From JBDSKH01 sp035556655 (lineage in GTDB: Bacteria > Actinomycetota > Actinomycetes > Actinomycetales > Microbacteriaceae): DNA of 64,000 nucleotides. The DNA lies in NCBI GenBank assembly GCA_035556655.1, contig DATMFW010000024.1, positions 1-64,000 on the forward strand, written 5' to 3'. Numbering within the stretch: position 1 is the stretch's first letter; every line of letters begins with the position of its first letter. The notes under the pieces are model-generated. The model saw only the letters and a program-made list of their open reading frames with translations. It had not been told where the DNA came from and made no database searches. Positions 17,603 to 26,232 of this stretch are shown one piece after another. A program made the position numbers and the translations under genes.

Positions 17603-18328
17603 TCAGCTCAGCAGGCGGCGCGACGGCTCCTCGCGCAGACGCCTCGGGGTCACCGCGGTCGCGACCCGGGCGACGCGGACGGCCCGCCGGAACGCGTGCG
17701 GCCGGTCGGGCAACCGGTAGGCGTCGCGCACGGATGCCGGCAGCAGCCCCGCGGTGAGGGTCCGGCCGAGCGGCATCCCGGCTCGCACCCACACGGGGAC
17801 CCGGCGCGGGTGGAGCAGATCGCGAGCCACGCGGCGCGCGTCGTCGCCGACCTGCAGGCCGGCCACCGCATCCGCCCAGTAGGCCTCGAAGGCGCTGCGA
17901 TCCGCCGGCCACGCGCCCGCCGGAACCTGCAGCGCGGTGCCGAGCAGGGCGCTCGCCGTGTACACCTCGTCGGCCAGGTGCTCCTCGAGCGGACCATGCA
18001 GCAGTTCGTGCACCTGCACGCCGACGCGGTACAGGGTCGCGGCCACCCAGAGCTGGCGAGCCGGGTCGGTGGCGCCGGGCACGCCGGCGTGCGCCCGGTC
18101 GACGAAGCCCGCCGCCGCGCGGATCTGCTGCGGCGAGCCCACCCCGATCGCGTACACGTAGGCGAGGGTGTGCCGCAGCCGGCGCATCGGGTCGTCGGCG
18201 AATGCGCTGTGGCTCGCGACGCCGCGCCCCACCACCGGGTCGGCGACCTGCAGCAGGATCGCGGCGCCGCCGCCCAGCACGAGCGTGCTGTCGCGCGCGT
18301 ACCGTTCGAACGCCGGGCTGCGGGCCAT
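17603..18328 (-). CDS. MpaB-family (DUF2236) oxygenase-like protein
   Basis: 241 residues. FERYARDSTLVLGGGAAILLQVADPVVGRGVASHSAF (residues 7-45) and PMRRLRHTLAYVYAIGVG match the actinobacterial MpaB/DUF2236 family. These are cytosolic or membrane-associated proteins related to heme-dependent latex-clearing and mycophenolate-type oxygenases. The conserved H in VASHSAF and the DRAHAGV block are present. The natural substrate is unknown. It is somewhat short for the family. It is divergent from sucC. Confidence 0.8.
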   Translation of the reverse strand: MARSPAFERYARDSTLVLGGGAAILLQVADPVVGRGVASHSAFADDPMRRLRHTLAYVYAIGVGSPQQIRAAAGFVDRAHAGVPGATDPARQLWVAATLYRVGVQVHELLHGPLEEHLADEVYTASALLGTALQVPAGAWPADRSAFEAYWADAVAGLQVGDDARRVARDLLHPRRVPVWVRAGMPLGRTLTAGLLPASVRDAYRLPDRPHAFRRAVRVARVATAVTPRRLREEPSRRLLS

Positions 18329-18415
18329 TCCGCCATCCTCGCCGACGGAACGCGGAAAGAACCGGGGAAGTTGCCGGCGGATCGCCTCGCGGTCGGGGCC
18401 CTCCGGGGACCGGGG

Positions 18416-18468
18416 TAGAGTTTCCGATGGTCTAACTCTCTCGATATCGAGTTATCTCGGCATCGAGA
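18416..18468 (+). promoter_or_regulatory. sucCD promoter with two adjacent palindromic operators
   Basis: A TAGAGT -10 box (18416-18421) is followed by CTCGATATCGAG (18440-18451, perfect) and TCTCG-GCAT-CGAGA (18455-18468), whose centres are 16 bases apart. The second reads TTATCTCG-N4-CGAGA, the same pattern as the 22-base palindrome at the icd promoter. Placed downstream of the -10 box, a bound protein would block initiation or early elongation. Confidence 0.6.
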
Positions 18469-18499
18469 CACCGCCCCAGCGCAGACGGAAGAAGCAAGC

Positions 18500-19663
18500 G
18501 TGGATCTCTTCGAATATCAGGCACGCGATCTGTTCGAGAAGTACGGCGTCCCCGTGCTCGCGGGCATCGTCGCCGACACCCCCGCCGAGGCTCGCGCCGC
18601 AGCCGAGAAGCTCGGCGGCGTCACCGTCGTCAAGGCGCAGGTCAAGACCGGCGGGCGCGGCAAGGCCGGCGGGGTGAAGGTCGCGAAGACCCCCGACGAG
18701 GCCGAGGCGGCCGCCGAGGCGATCCTGGGGCTCGACATCAAGGGCCACGTCGTCAAGCGCCTCATGGTCGCGGCCGGCGCCGATATCGCCCAGGAGTACT
18801 ACTTCTCGGTGCTGCTGGACCGCGCCAACCGCTCGTACCTCTCGCTCGCGAGCTTCGAGGGCGGCATGGAGATCGAGCAGCTCGCCGTCGAGAAGCCCGA
18901 GGCGCTCGCCCGGGTCGAGGTCGACCCCGCCACCGGCATCACGCTGGAGAAGGCGAAAGAGATCGCCGTGGCGGGCAAGTTCCCGGCCGAGATCGTCGAC
19001 AGGGTCGCCGAGGTGTTCGTGAAGCTCTACGAGGTCTACACCGGCGAAGACGCCACCCTCGTCGAGGTGAACCCGCTGATCCTCAGCGGCTCGGGCGAGA
19101 TCATCGCCCTCGACGGCAAGGTGAGCTTCGACGACAACGCCGAGTTCCGGCACCCCGAGCACGAGGCTCTCGAAGACAAGTCCGCCGCCGACCCGCTCGA
19201 GGCGAAGGCGAAGGCCAACGACCTCAACTACGTCAAGCTCGACGGCGAGGTCGGCATCATCGGCAACGGCGCGGGCCTCGTGATGAGCACGCTCGACGTC
19301 GTGGCGTACGCCGGCGAGAAGCACGGCGGCGTGAAGCCGGCGAACTTCCTGGACATCGGCGGCGGCGCCTCGGCCGAGGTGATGGCCGCCGGGCTCGATG
19401 TGATCCTCGGTGACGCGCAGGTCAAGAGCGTGTTCGTGAACGTCTTCGGCGGCATCACCGCCTGCGACGCCGTCGCGAACGGCATCGTGAAGGCGCTCGA
19501 GATCCTCGGCGATGCGGCGACCAAGCCGCTCGTGGTGCGCCTCGACGGCAACAAGGTGGAGGAGGGGCGTGCGATCCTCGCCGCCGCGAACAACCCGCTC
19601 GTCACGCTCGCCGACAACATGGACTCCGGCGCCGACGCGGCCGCCGAGCTGGCATCTCGCTGA
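18500..19663 (+). CDS. sucC: succinyl-CoA ligase (ADP-forming) subunit beta
   Basis: 387 residues with an ATP-grasp N-terminal part (MDLFEYQARDLFEKYGVPV; VKAQVKTGGRGKAGGVK near 45-61; LVEVNPLI near 190) and a CoA-ligase C-terminal domain (NFLDIGGGAS near 280; VNVFGGITACDAVANGI near 313). With SucD it converts succinyl-CoA, ADP and phosphate to succinate, CoA and ATP in the TCA cycle. GTG start with a 5' leader carrying operator-like palindromes. Length is normal. Confidence 0.97.
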   Translation: MDLFEYQARDLFEKYGVPVLAGIVADTPAEARAAAEKLGGVTVVKAQVKTGGRGKAGGVKVAKTPDEAEAAAEAILGLDIKGHVVKRLMVAAGADIAQEYYFSVLLDRANRSYLSLASFEGGMEIEQLAVEKPEALARVEVDPATGITLEKAKEIAVAGKFPAEIVDRVAEVFVKLYEVYTGEDATLVEVNPLILSGSGEIIALDGKVSFDDNAEFRHPEHEALEDKSAADPLEAKAKANDLNYVKLDGEVGIIGNGAGLVMSTLDVVAYAGEKHGGVKPANFLDIGGGASAEVMAAGLDVILGDAQVKSVFVNVFGGITACDAVANGIVKALEILGDAATKPLVVRLDGNKVEEGRAILAAANNPLVTLADNMDSGADAAAELASR

Positions 19664-19692
19664 TCGAGTAGCGCGAAGCGCGTATCGAGATC
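19662..19692. repeat. palindromic GATCGAGTAG-type repeat between sucC and sucD
   Basis: GATCGAGTAGC on the left and a GTATCGAGATC end on the right form an imperfect palindrome with an inner GCGC-GAA-GCGC hairpin. It includes the end of the sucC stop codon. It is the same repeat family as near 23.8, 32.9 and 48.6 kb, here inside an operon. Confidence 0.75.
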
Positions 19693-19706
19693 AAGGAATA
19701 GGAATC

Positions 19707-20594
19707 ATGTCGATCTTCCTCAACAAGGACAACAAGGTCATCGTCCAGGGCATCACCGGCGGCGAGGGCACCAAGCACACCGCGCTCATGCTCAAGGCGG
19801 GCACGCAGGTCGTCGGCGGCGTGAACGCCCGCAAGGCGGGAACCACCGTCGAACACGACGGCGGCGTGGTGCTGCCCGTGTTCGGCACCGTCGCGGAGGC
19901 CATGGCCGAGACCGGCGCGGACGTCTCGATCATCTTCGTGCCGCCCGCATTCGCCAAAGACGCCATGATCGAGGCGGTCGACGCCGGCATCCCGCTGCTC
20001 GTCGTGATCACCGAGGGCATCCCCGTGCAGGACACCGCGGAGGCCTGGGCCTACGCCAAGGCCAAGGGCACCACCCGCATCATCGGGCCGAACTGCCCCG
20101 GCATCATCACGCCGGGCGAGTCGCTGGTGGGGATCACGCCGAACAACATCACCGGCAAGGGCCCGATCGGCCTGGTGTCGAAGTCGGGCACCCTGACCTA
20201 TCAGATGATGTACGAGCTGCGCGACCTCGGCTTCTCGACCGCCATCGGCATCGGCGGCGACCCGATCGTCGGAACCACCCACATCGATGCGCTGCAGGCC
20301 TTTCAGGACGACCCCGAGACGAAGGCGATCGTCATGATCGGCGAGATCGGCGGCGACGCCGAGGAACGCGCGGCCGACTTCATCAAGGCCAACGTGACGA
20401 AGCCGGTCGTCGGATACGTCGCCGGGTTCACGGCCCCCGAGGGCAAGACCATGGGCCACGCCGGTGCCATCGTGTCGGGCTCGGCCGGAACGGCACAGGC
20501 GAAGAAAGAGGCGCTGGAGGCCGCGGGCGTCAAGGTGGGCAAGACGCCCTCCGAGACGGCGGCTCTGATGCGGGAGATCATCCAGGCTCTCTGA
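19707..20594 (+). CDS. sucD: succinyl-CoA ligase subunit alpha
   Basis: 295 residues from ATG 19707; upstream in-frame codons lie inside sucC, and GGAATA precedes this ATG. CoA-binding N-terminal domain (KVIVQGITGGEGTKHT; GGVNARKAG), IIGPNCPGIITPGE near 130, and the phospho-histidine motif GHAGAIVSGSAGTAQAKK with the active-site histidine near residue 251. It is partner of sucC, separated by a 43-base spacer holding a palindromic repeat. Confidence 0.97.
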   Translation: MSIFLNKDNKVIVQGITGGEGTKHTALMLKAGTQVVGGVNARKAGTTVEHDGGVVLPVFGTVAEAMAETGADVSIIFVPPAFAKDAMIEAVDAGIPLLVVITEGIPVQDTAEAWAYAKAKGTTRIIGPNCPGIITPGESLVGITPNNITGKGPIGLVSKSGTLTYQMMYELRDLGFSTAIGIGGDPIVGTTHIDALQAFQDDPETKAIVMIGEIGGDAEERAADFIKANVTKPVVGYVAGFTAPEGKTMGHAGAIVSGSAGTAQAKKEALEAAGVKVGKTPSETAALMREIIQAL

Positions 20595-20692
20595 CGGCGC
20601 ACGGACGAATCGATACCCGTCCGAAACCCGCGCGGCCTAGGCTGGCTGACGCGCTCGACACCAGGAGCGCCCAGCTCGAGGGGGAACACCGC

Positions 20693-22216
20693 ATGCATCG
20701 CCGCACCACCGCTCTCACCGCCCTCATCGCCGCCGCAGCGCTCGCCCTCACCGGGTGCACGCTGCTCCCGGGCGGAGGCGACAAGACCGAGACTCCGTCG
20801 GACACCGACCGGTTCTACAGCCAGAAGCTCACCTGGACCGACGAGGGTGCCCTGCTGGACTCGACGACGATCGAGGTGCCGCTGGACTGGAGCGACCCGG
20901 CCGGCGAGACCATCGAGATCGCCGTCATGCGCCACCAGGCGACGCAGAAGTCCCGGGGCTCGCTGCTGATGAATCCGGGTGGTCCCGGCGGTTCCGGTTA
21001 CGACTACGTGCGCGATTACGCCCAGTACGTCGTCAGCCCCGACGTGCTGCAGAACTTCGATGTCATCGGGTTCGATCCCCGGGGCGTGAACCACTCCAAC
21101 GCGGTGACCTGCTACACCGACCCCGCCGACCGCGACCAGTACCTGTACGGAACCTACGAGGCGCCGTACGGATCGCAGGGCTGGGTCGATGAGCTCACCC
21201 AGCGCGAGAAGGACTACGCGGCCGCCTGTGCCGAGAACACCGGTCCGCTGCTCGCGCACATCGACGCCGGCAGCGTGGCCCGCGACATGGACGTCATCCG
21301 CGCCGTGCTCGGCGACGAGAAGATCAACTACCTCGGCTACTCCTACGGCACCTACCTGGGCACCGTGTACGCCGAGCTGTTCCCCGAGAAGGTCGGGCGC
21401 ATGGTGCTCGACGGCGCCGTCGACCCGGGCGTGAGCGACCTCGAGGCCCTCGCCAACCAGATGGGCGGCTTCGAGAGCGCCCTGCGGGCCTACATGGACG
21501 ATTGCCAGCTGAACGACCCCGGCTGCCCCTTCGCCGGCGGAACCGACGCCGGGATGGCGAAGGTCAGGGCGATCCTGGACGGCATCGACGCCAAGGGTCT
21601 GACGGGCAGCGACGGGCGGGAACTCGACTCGGCCACCGTGGGGACCGCGATCGCCGAGAACCTGTACTCCGACATCTTCTGGCCCGACATGACCGCCATG
21701 TTCGCCGACCTGCTGCGCGGGGACGCCGACTCCGCGTTCGCGGCCGCCGACGACTACAACGGCCGCAACCCCGACGGCAGCTACCAGGACAACTCCAACG
21801 ACGTGTACTCCGCGGTCACCTGCGCCGAGGGCGACCTCGGAACCGACGACAGCGACGCGTTCGACGACATCGCCGCCCTGCAGCAGAAGGCGCCCACCAT
21901 CGGCGACTACCTCGGTTACGACGACACGTTCGTGCTCGAGGCGCTGTGCTCGAACTGGCCGCACCCGGTCGCCGACCTGCCCGCCGAGTTCGACGCCGCG
22001 GGGGCCGCGCCCATCCTCGTCATCGGCACCAGCAACGACCCGGCAACGCCATACGCCAACGCCGTGTCGCTGGCCGAGCAGCTCGACAGCGGTGTGCTCA
22101 TCAGCTACGAGGGTGAAGGGCACACCATCTACGCCCAGGGTGTTCCGTGCATCGACGACACCGTCGACGCCTACCTGCTCGAGGGCACCGTGCCCGACGA
22201 AGACCCGAAGTGCTGA
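20693..22216 (+). CDS. secreted lipoprotein alpha/beta hydrolase (tripeptidyl aminopeptidase-like), copy 1
   Basis: 507 residues. A lipoprotein signal (lipobox LTGC, cysteine near residue 22) anchors it outside the membrane. The alpha/beta-hydrolase core has the oxyanion stretch NPGGPGGSGYDYV near 95, the nucleophile elbow GYSYG near 220, and a C-terminal TAP-like lid domain with TSNDPATPYANA near 450 and the histidine in GEGHTIY near 480. Homologues release tripeptides or cleave esters; substrate unknown. A second copy follows directly. Confidence 0.87.
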   Translation: MHRRTTALTALIAAAALALTGCTLLPGGGDKTETPSDTDRFYSQKLTWTDEGALLDSTTIEVPLDWSDPAGETIEIAVMRHQATQKSRGSLLMNPGGPGGSGYDYVRDYAQYVVSPDVLQNFDVIGFDPRGVNHSNAVTCYTDPADRDQYLYGTYEAPYGSQGWVDELTQREKDYAAACAENTGPLLAHIDAGSVARDMDVIRAVLGDEKINYLGYSYGTYLGTVYAELFPEKVGRMVLDGAVDPGVSDLEALANQMGGFESALRAYMDDCQLNDPGCPFAGGTDAGMAKVRAILDGIDAKGLTGSDGRELDSATVGTAIAENLYSDIFWPDMTAMFADLLRGDADSAFAAADDYNGRNPDGSYQDNSNDVYSAVTCAEGDLGTDDSDAFDDIAALQQKAPTIGDYLGYDDTFVLEALCSNWPHPVADLPAEFDAAGAAPILVIGTSNDPATPYANAVSLAEQLDSGVLISYEGEGHTIYAQGVPCIDDTVDAYLLEGTVPDEDPKC

Positions 22217-22230
22217 ACGAGAGGTTCACC

Positions 22231-23772
22231 GTGACCCGCATGCGCCCCGTCACCGCTGTCGCCGCGCTCGCGGCGGCCGCCATGGTGCTGTCCGGATGCT
22301 CGCTGCTGGCCCCGCTGTTCGGCGGCGGCGGGAGCCCGGTCACCACGCACACCGACGAGGACGTGGCGCCCGGCCTCGAGCAGTTCTACAAGCAGGACGT
22401 CACCTGGAAGAACTGCGGATCCGGCAGCGACTGCACGACGCTGAAGGCGCCCGTGGACTGGTCGGATCCGGACGGCGAGCAGATCGAGCTCGCCATCTCG
22501 CGGCATCGGGCGACCGGCACCCGGATGGGCTCGCTGCTCATCAACCCGGGCGGCCCCGGCGGATCCGGATTCGACTTCGCGCAGGGCTTCACCGGGTCCT
22601 CGGGCGTGTACGCGCACTACGACATCATCGGGTTCGACCCGCGCGGGGTGGGGCGCTCGACCCCGATCGTGTGCTTCACCGACGACGCCGACCGCGACGA
22701 GATGATCTACGGCACCTACGATGCGCCCTACGGTTCCGCCGGCTGGGCGGCCGAACTCGCGGAACGCCAGAAGGCCTGGGTCGACGCCTGTGCCGAGAAC
22801 ACCGGTCCGCTGCTGGCGCACATCGACACCGTCAGCGTCGCCCACGACATGGACATGATGCGGGCCGTGCTCGGCGACGACAAGCTGAACTACCTCGGGT
22901 ATTCGTTCGGCACCTACATCGGCACCGTGTACGCGGAACTGTTCCCCGAGAAGGTCGGGCGCATGGTGCTCGACGGCGCCGTCGAACCCCCGTTCGGCGG
23001 CTTCGACGAACTCGCCACCCAGATGGCCGGATTCGACTCCGCTTTCAAGGCCTACATGACCGACTGCCTGACGTCGGACTGCCCCTTCGACGGGCCGGTC
23101 GCCAACGCGATGGGCGAGGCTCACGCGCTGGCGCTGAGCGTCGACGGGAAGGGGTTGAAAAGCTCGGACGGCCGCGAACTCGATTCTGCGACCGTCGGGA
23201 CGGGCATCGCTCTGGCGCTCTACAACGCCGCCAACTGGCCGTACATCACGCTGATGTTCGAGGGGCTGCTGCGGGGGGATGCCGAGACGGCGTTCCTGCT
23301 CGCCGACTCGTACAACGGCCGCGACCGCGACGGCTCGTATGCGGACCGCTCGCTCGATGTCTACTTCGCGGTGAACTGCGCCGAGGGCACGATCGGCACC
23401 GACGACATCGACCTCCAGGAGGGTCTGTCGATCATGGACCAGAAGGGGCCGTACGTCGGCGTCATCCTGGCGCTCGACGACTACGTGCTGCTGGAGGAGG
23501 CCTGCGCCCAGTGGCCGTACCCGCGGCCGGAGTTCCCGCAGAGCTTCGACGCCGAGGGGGCGCCGCCGATCCTGGTGATCGGAACCACGAACGATCCCGC
23601 GACGCCGTACGCGCAGTCGGTGGCGCTGGCCGAGGAGCTCTCCAGCGGCGTGCTGATCACCTACAACGGCGAGGGCCACACCGTGTACGGCAACGGGGTG
23701 CCCTGCATCGACGACCTCGTCGATGCGTACTTCGTCGACGATGTGGTGCCGGCGGGGGATCCGGGGTGCTGA
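22231..23772 (+). CDS. secreted lipoprotein alpha/beta hydrolase (tripeptidyl aminopeptidase-like), copy 2
   Basis: 513 residues from GTG 22231, with GAGAGG seven bases upstream. Lipobox LSGC near residue 23; NPGGPGGSGFDFAQ, nucleophile elbow GYSFG, TTNDPATPYAQS and GEGHTVYG are in the same order and spacing as in copy 1. Long stretches are identical between the two (CAENTGPLLAHID; YAELFPEKVGRMVLDGAV), so this is a tandem duplication that has diverged. The 14-base gap suggests cotranscription. Confidence 0.87.
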   Translation: MTRMRPVTAVAALAAAAMVLSGCSLLAPLFGGGGSPVTTHTDEDVAPGLEQFYKQDVTWKNCGSGSDCTTLKAPVDWSDPDGEQIELAISRHRATGTRMGSLLINPGGPGGSGFDFAQGFTGSSGVYAHYDIIGFDPRGVGRSTPIVCFTDDADRDEMIYGTYDAPYGSAGWAAELAERQKAWVDACAENTGPLLAHIDTVSVAHDMDMMRAVLGDDKLNYLGYSFGTYIGTVYAELFPEKVGRMVLDGAVEPPFGGFDELATQMAGFDSAFKAYMTDCLTSDCPFDGPVANAMGEAHALALSVDGKGLKSSDGRELDSATVGTGIALALYNAANWPYITLMFEGLLRGDAETAFLLADSYNGRDRDGSYADRSLDVYFAVNCAEGTIGTDDIDLQEGLSIMDQKGPYVGVILALDDYVLLEEACAQWPYPRPEFPQSFDAEGAPPILVIGTTNDPATPYAQSVALAEELSSGVLITYNGEGHTVYGNGVPCIDDLVDAYFVDDVVPAGDPGC

Positions 23773-23784
23773 TCTCGCGGTGCT

Positions 23785-23820
23785 GATCTCGACACGCCGC
23801 TGACGCGGCTACTCGATCAG
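23785..23820. repeat. palindromic repeat at the 3' end of the DUF4166 gene
   Basis: GATCTCGACACGCCGC and GCGGCTACTCGATC are arms of the GATCGAGTAG-type palindrome. It overlaps the last codons of the minus-strand DUF4166 gene and supplies its stop (CTA on the plus strand). Confidence 0.7.
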
Positions 23821-24393
23821 CTCGTAGGTGAAAGAACCGGTGTAGCGGAAGACCTCGCCCAGCAGGGGCGCGGTCAGCCGCACGTCGACGTGCTGGCCCG
23901 CGGGCCTCGCCGTCTCGGCGAGGGTGACCCGCACCAGCGCCGGCATCCGCATCCGCACCGGCCCGAGGCGCAGCCACTGCCGCCGCGAGGTCATCCGCAG
24001 CCCGCCCTCCACGACGTCGAGCAGCAACTCGACCTCGAGGCCGCCACGCCGGCCCAGCCGGTCACGCAGCGTGCCCTCGACCACGGCCATCGCATCCACC
24101 ATCACCCGCGCGCGGCGCGGGAAGGCGAACGTGCGCCGCGCGCGCAGCAGCGGCCCGTCCGCCCGGTTCTCGACAGTGAACGGGATGCCTCGGCCGAACT
24201 CGGGGAACAGCACCTCCCGCGTCGCGAGCCACGCCCAGACCGGGAGGAGCCAGCGGTGCCGCGAGCCGGCCACGTCGTAGATCCCGGCACCGCGGCCGAC
24301 GGCTCCCGGTGGCAGTTCGCCGAAGTAGGTGTGCAGGCCGGGGTCGAGTTCGCGGAAGCGCGAACCCAGGACGCGCTGGTACACGGAGGCCAC
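23809..24393 (-). CDS. DUF4166 domain-containing protein
   Basis: 194 residues from a GTG whose product opens ASVYQRVLGSRFRELDPGLHTYFG, the usual DUF4166 beginning. The frame is open far upstream, but inside purN and the PerM-like gene on the other strand, so this start is preferred. GRGAGIYDVAGSRHRWLLPVW and FPEFGRGIPFTVEN are further family blocks. The function is unknown. The last residues (YELIE) and the stop are encoded by a palindromic repeat. It is divergent from the PerM-like gene with 30 bases between. Confidence 0.82.
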   Translation of the reverse strand: MASVYQRVLGSRFRELDPGLHTYFGELPPGAVGRGAGIYDVAGSRHRWLLPVWAWLATREVLFPEFGRGIPFTVENRADGPLLRARRTFAFPRRARVMVDAMAVVEGTLRDRLGRRGGLEVELLLDVVEGGLRMTSRRQWLRLGPVRMRMPALVRVTLAETARPAGQHVDVRLTAPLLGEVFRYTGSFTYELIE

Positions 24394-24410
24394 CCGACGA
24401 TTCTGCCGGG

Positions 24411-24416
24411 TAGGGT
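24411..24416 (+). promoter_or_regulatory. leaderless -10 box of the PerM-like gene
   Basis: TAGGGT lies seven bases before the ATG without an intervening ribosome binding site. Confidence 0.5.
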
Positions 24417-24423
24417 CGCACCG

Positions 24424-25635
24424 ATGACCAGGCGGCTCACGGTGCTCTTCGCGGCGTTCGAGGCCGTGCTGGCGGTGGCGATCGGCATCGCGATCCCGCT
24501 CGTGCCCCTCACCGTGATCTGGGCGGCGCAGTTCGGATTCGGTCCCGACTGGCTGATCTTCTGGCGTGGCGCCGGCGACGTCTGGTTGCTCGGGCACGGC
24601 GTCGACGTGACGTTCACGCTCGACGGGGCCACCGCATCCGCGCTCGACCTGGTCGGGGCCGACGAGCCGGTCGTGGTGACCATCGCGCTGCTCGGGTTCG
24701 CGCTGCTGACGCTGCTGCTCGGGGTCCGGGCCGGGGGCCGGATCGCGGAGGCCGGGCACCCGCGGCTCGGCGGCCTGGCCGCGGTCGGGGTGCTCGCGCT
24801 GCTGTCGGCCGGGATCACGCTCACGTCCCTGCACCCGATGGCGCGCCCCTCGATCTGGCAGGGCGCCGTGCTGCCCGCGCTCGTGTTCGCCCTCGGCCTC
24901 GGGCTCGGGATGCTGCGCGCCGGCCGCGGCGACGCCCGCCCGCCGCGGGGCCCGCTGCGCCGACTCATCGCGAGTCTCTCGATCGACACCCGGGCGATCG
25001 CCGCCGCGGCCCTGCGCGCCGGGGGTGGTGCGGTCGCCGCGATCCTGGCGGTCAGTGCCGTGACCGTGACCGCGCGCCTGGTGTTCGGCTACGCCGACAT
25101 CATCCGGCTCTACGAGGCGCTGCACGCCGAGGTGATCGGGGGCGTCGCCGTCACGGCGCTGCAGCTTGCTCTGCTGCCGGACGTGGTGATCTGGACGGCC
25201 GCTTGGTTCGCCGGTCCCGGATTCGCGATCGGGACCGGGTCGCAGGTGTCGCCGCTCGGCACGGCGCTCGGTCCGGTGCCCGCCCTGCCGTTGTTCGGCG
25301 CGGTCCCCACCGCGGACCTGCCGCTCGCCTTCGCCGGCCTGCTCGTGCCCGTCGTCGCCGGGTTCCTCGCGGGTGCCGCGGTGCGCCCCGCGCTGGTGCG
25401 TGCGCTCGACGGCGTCCGCCCGCTGACCATCGTCGCGACGGCGCTCGCCGGCGGCGCGTTCGGCGCGCTGCTGCTCGGGCTGCTCGCCTGGGCGTCGGCG
25501 GGCAGCGCGGGTCCGGGCCGGCTCATCGACGTCGGACCCTCGCCGTGGGCCGTCGGGTTCGCGGTGCTGGCGGAACTCGCGCCCGCGATCGCGCTCGGCA
25601 TCGCCTCGGGCGGTGCCCTGCGCCGCCGCCGGTAG
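24424..25635 (+). CDS. DUF6350/PerM-like polytopic membrane protein
   Basis: 403 residues with about eight to ten hydrophobic segments and few polar loops. ATG 24424 is chosen because it follows a TAGGGT box; the open frame continues upstream into the divergent gene. The position immediately before purN-purH matches mycobacterial perM (Rv0955), a cell-division-related membrane protein, and the DUF6350 annotation in Microbacteriaceae. The identification rests on topology and gene order more than on motifs. The stop codon is embedded in the purN -10 box. Confidence 0.7.
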   Translation: MTRRLTVLFAAFEAVLAVAIGIAIPLVPLTVIWAAQFGFGPDWLIFWRGAGDVWLLGHGVDVTFTLDGATASALDLVGADEPVVVTIALLGFALLTLLLGVRAGGRIAEAGHPRLGGLAAVGVLALLSAGITLTSLHPMARPSIWQGAVLPALVFALGLGLGMLRAGRGDARPPRGPLRRLIASLSIDTRAIAAAALRAGGGAVAAILAVSAVTVTARLVFGYADIIRLYEALHAEVIGGVAVTALQLALLPDVVIWTAAWFAGPGFAIGTGSQVSPLGTALGPVPALPLFGAVPTADLPLAFAGLLVPVVAGFLAGAAVRPALVRALDGVRPLTIVATALAGGAFGALLLGLLAWASAGSAGPGRLIDVGPSPWAVGFAVLAELAPAIALGIASGGALRRRR

Positions 25636-25638
25636 GCT
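25633..25638 (+). promoter_or_regulatory. leaderless -10 box of purN
   Basis: TAGGCT includes the stop codon TAG of the upstream gene and sits six bases before the purN GTG. Confidence 0.5.
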
Positions 25639-25644
25639 GACTGC

Positions 25645-26232
25645 GTGCTGCGCCTCGTCGTCCTCATCTCCGGGGGCGGCTCCAACCTGCGAGCCCTGCT
25701 CGAGGCCTGCGAGCACGAGGACTTCCCGGCCCGGGTGGTTGCGATCGGGGCCGACCGCGACGCCGACGGGCTCGGCCATGCCGAGGAGTTCGGCGTCCCC
25801 GCCTTCGTCGTGCCGTACGGCGCCTACCCGACCCGCGAGGAGTGGGGGGAGGAACTGATCGCCCAGGTCCGGCAATGGGACGGCGACGTTCTCGTGCTGT
25901 CCGGATTCATGCGTCTGCTGCCCCCACGGGTCGTCGCCGCGTTCGCGCCGCACCTGCTGAACACCCACCCCGCGTACCTGCCCGAGTTCCCCGGTGCCCA
26001 CGCCGTGCGCGACGCGCTCGCGGCCGGGGTGACCGAGACCGGGGCCAGCGTCATCGTCGTCGACGAGGGCGTCGACTCCGGTCCGATCCTCGTGCAGCGC
26101 CGGGTCCCCGTCGAGCCGGACGACACCGAGGAGCACCTGCATGAACGCATCAAGCGCGTCGAACGCGAACTGCTGATCGCCGCCGTGCGTGACATCGCCG
26201 ACGGAACCCTCGACCTGGAGAACCTGCCATGA
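25645..26232 (+). CDS. purN: phosphoribosylglycinamide formyltransferase
   Basis: Transfers the formyl group of 10-formyl-THF to GAR in de novo purine synthesis. 195 residues; phosphate-binding GGGSNL at residues 9-14, catalytic NTHPAYLPEFPGAHAV near 105-120 with the conserved Asn and His, and GVTETGASVIVVDEGVDSGPI near 130-150 with the conserved Asp. GTG start. It overlaps purH by four bases (ATGA). Confidence 0.96.
   Translation: MLRLVVLISGGGSNLRALLEACEHEDFPARVVAIGADRDADGLGHAEEFGVPAFVVPYGAYPTREEWGEELIAQVRQWDGDVLVLSGFMRLLPPRVVAAFAPHLLNTHPAYLPEFPGAHAVRDALAAGVTETGASVIVVDEGVDSGPILVQRRVPVEPDDTEEHLHERIKRVERELLIAAVRDIADGTLDLENLP

Noticed and set aside
24394..26142. Upstream extension of the DUF4166 frame to 777 codons
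   Set aside because: The extension is low-complexity antisense of the PerM-like and purN genes; the family start is at 24393.
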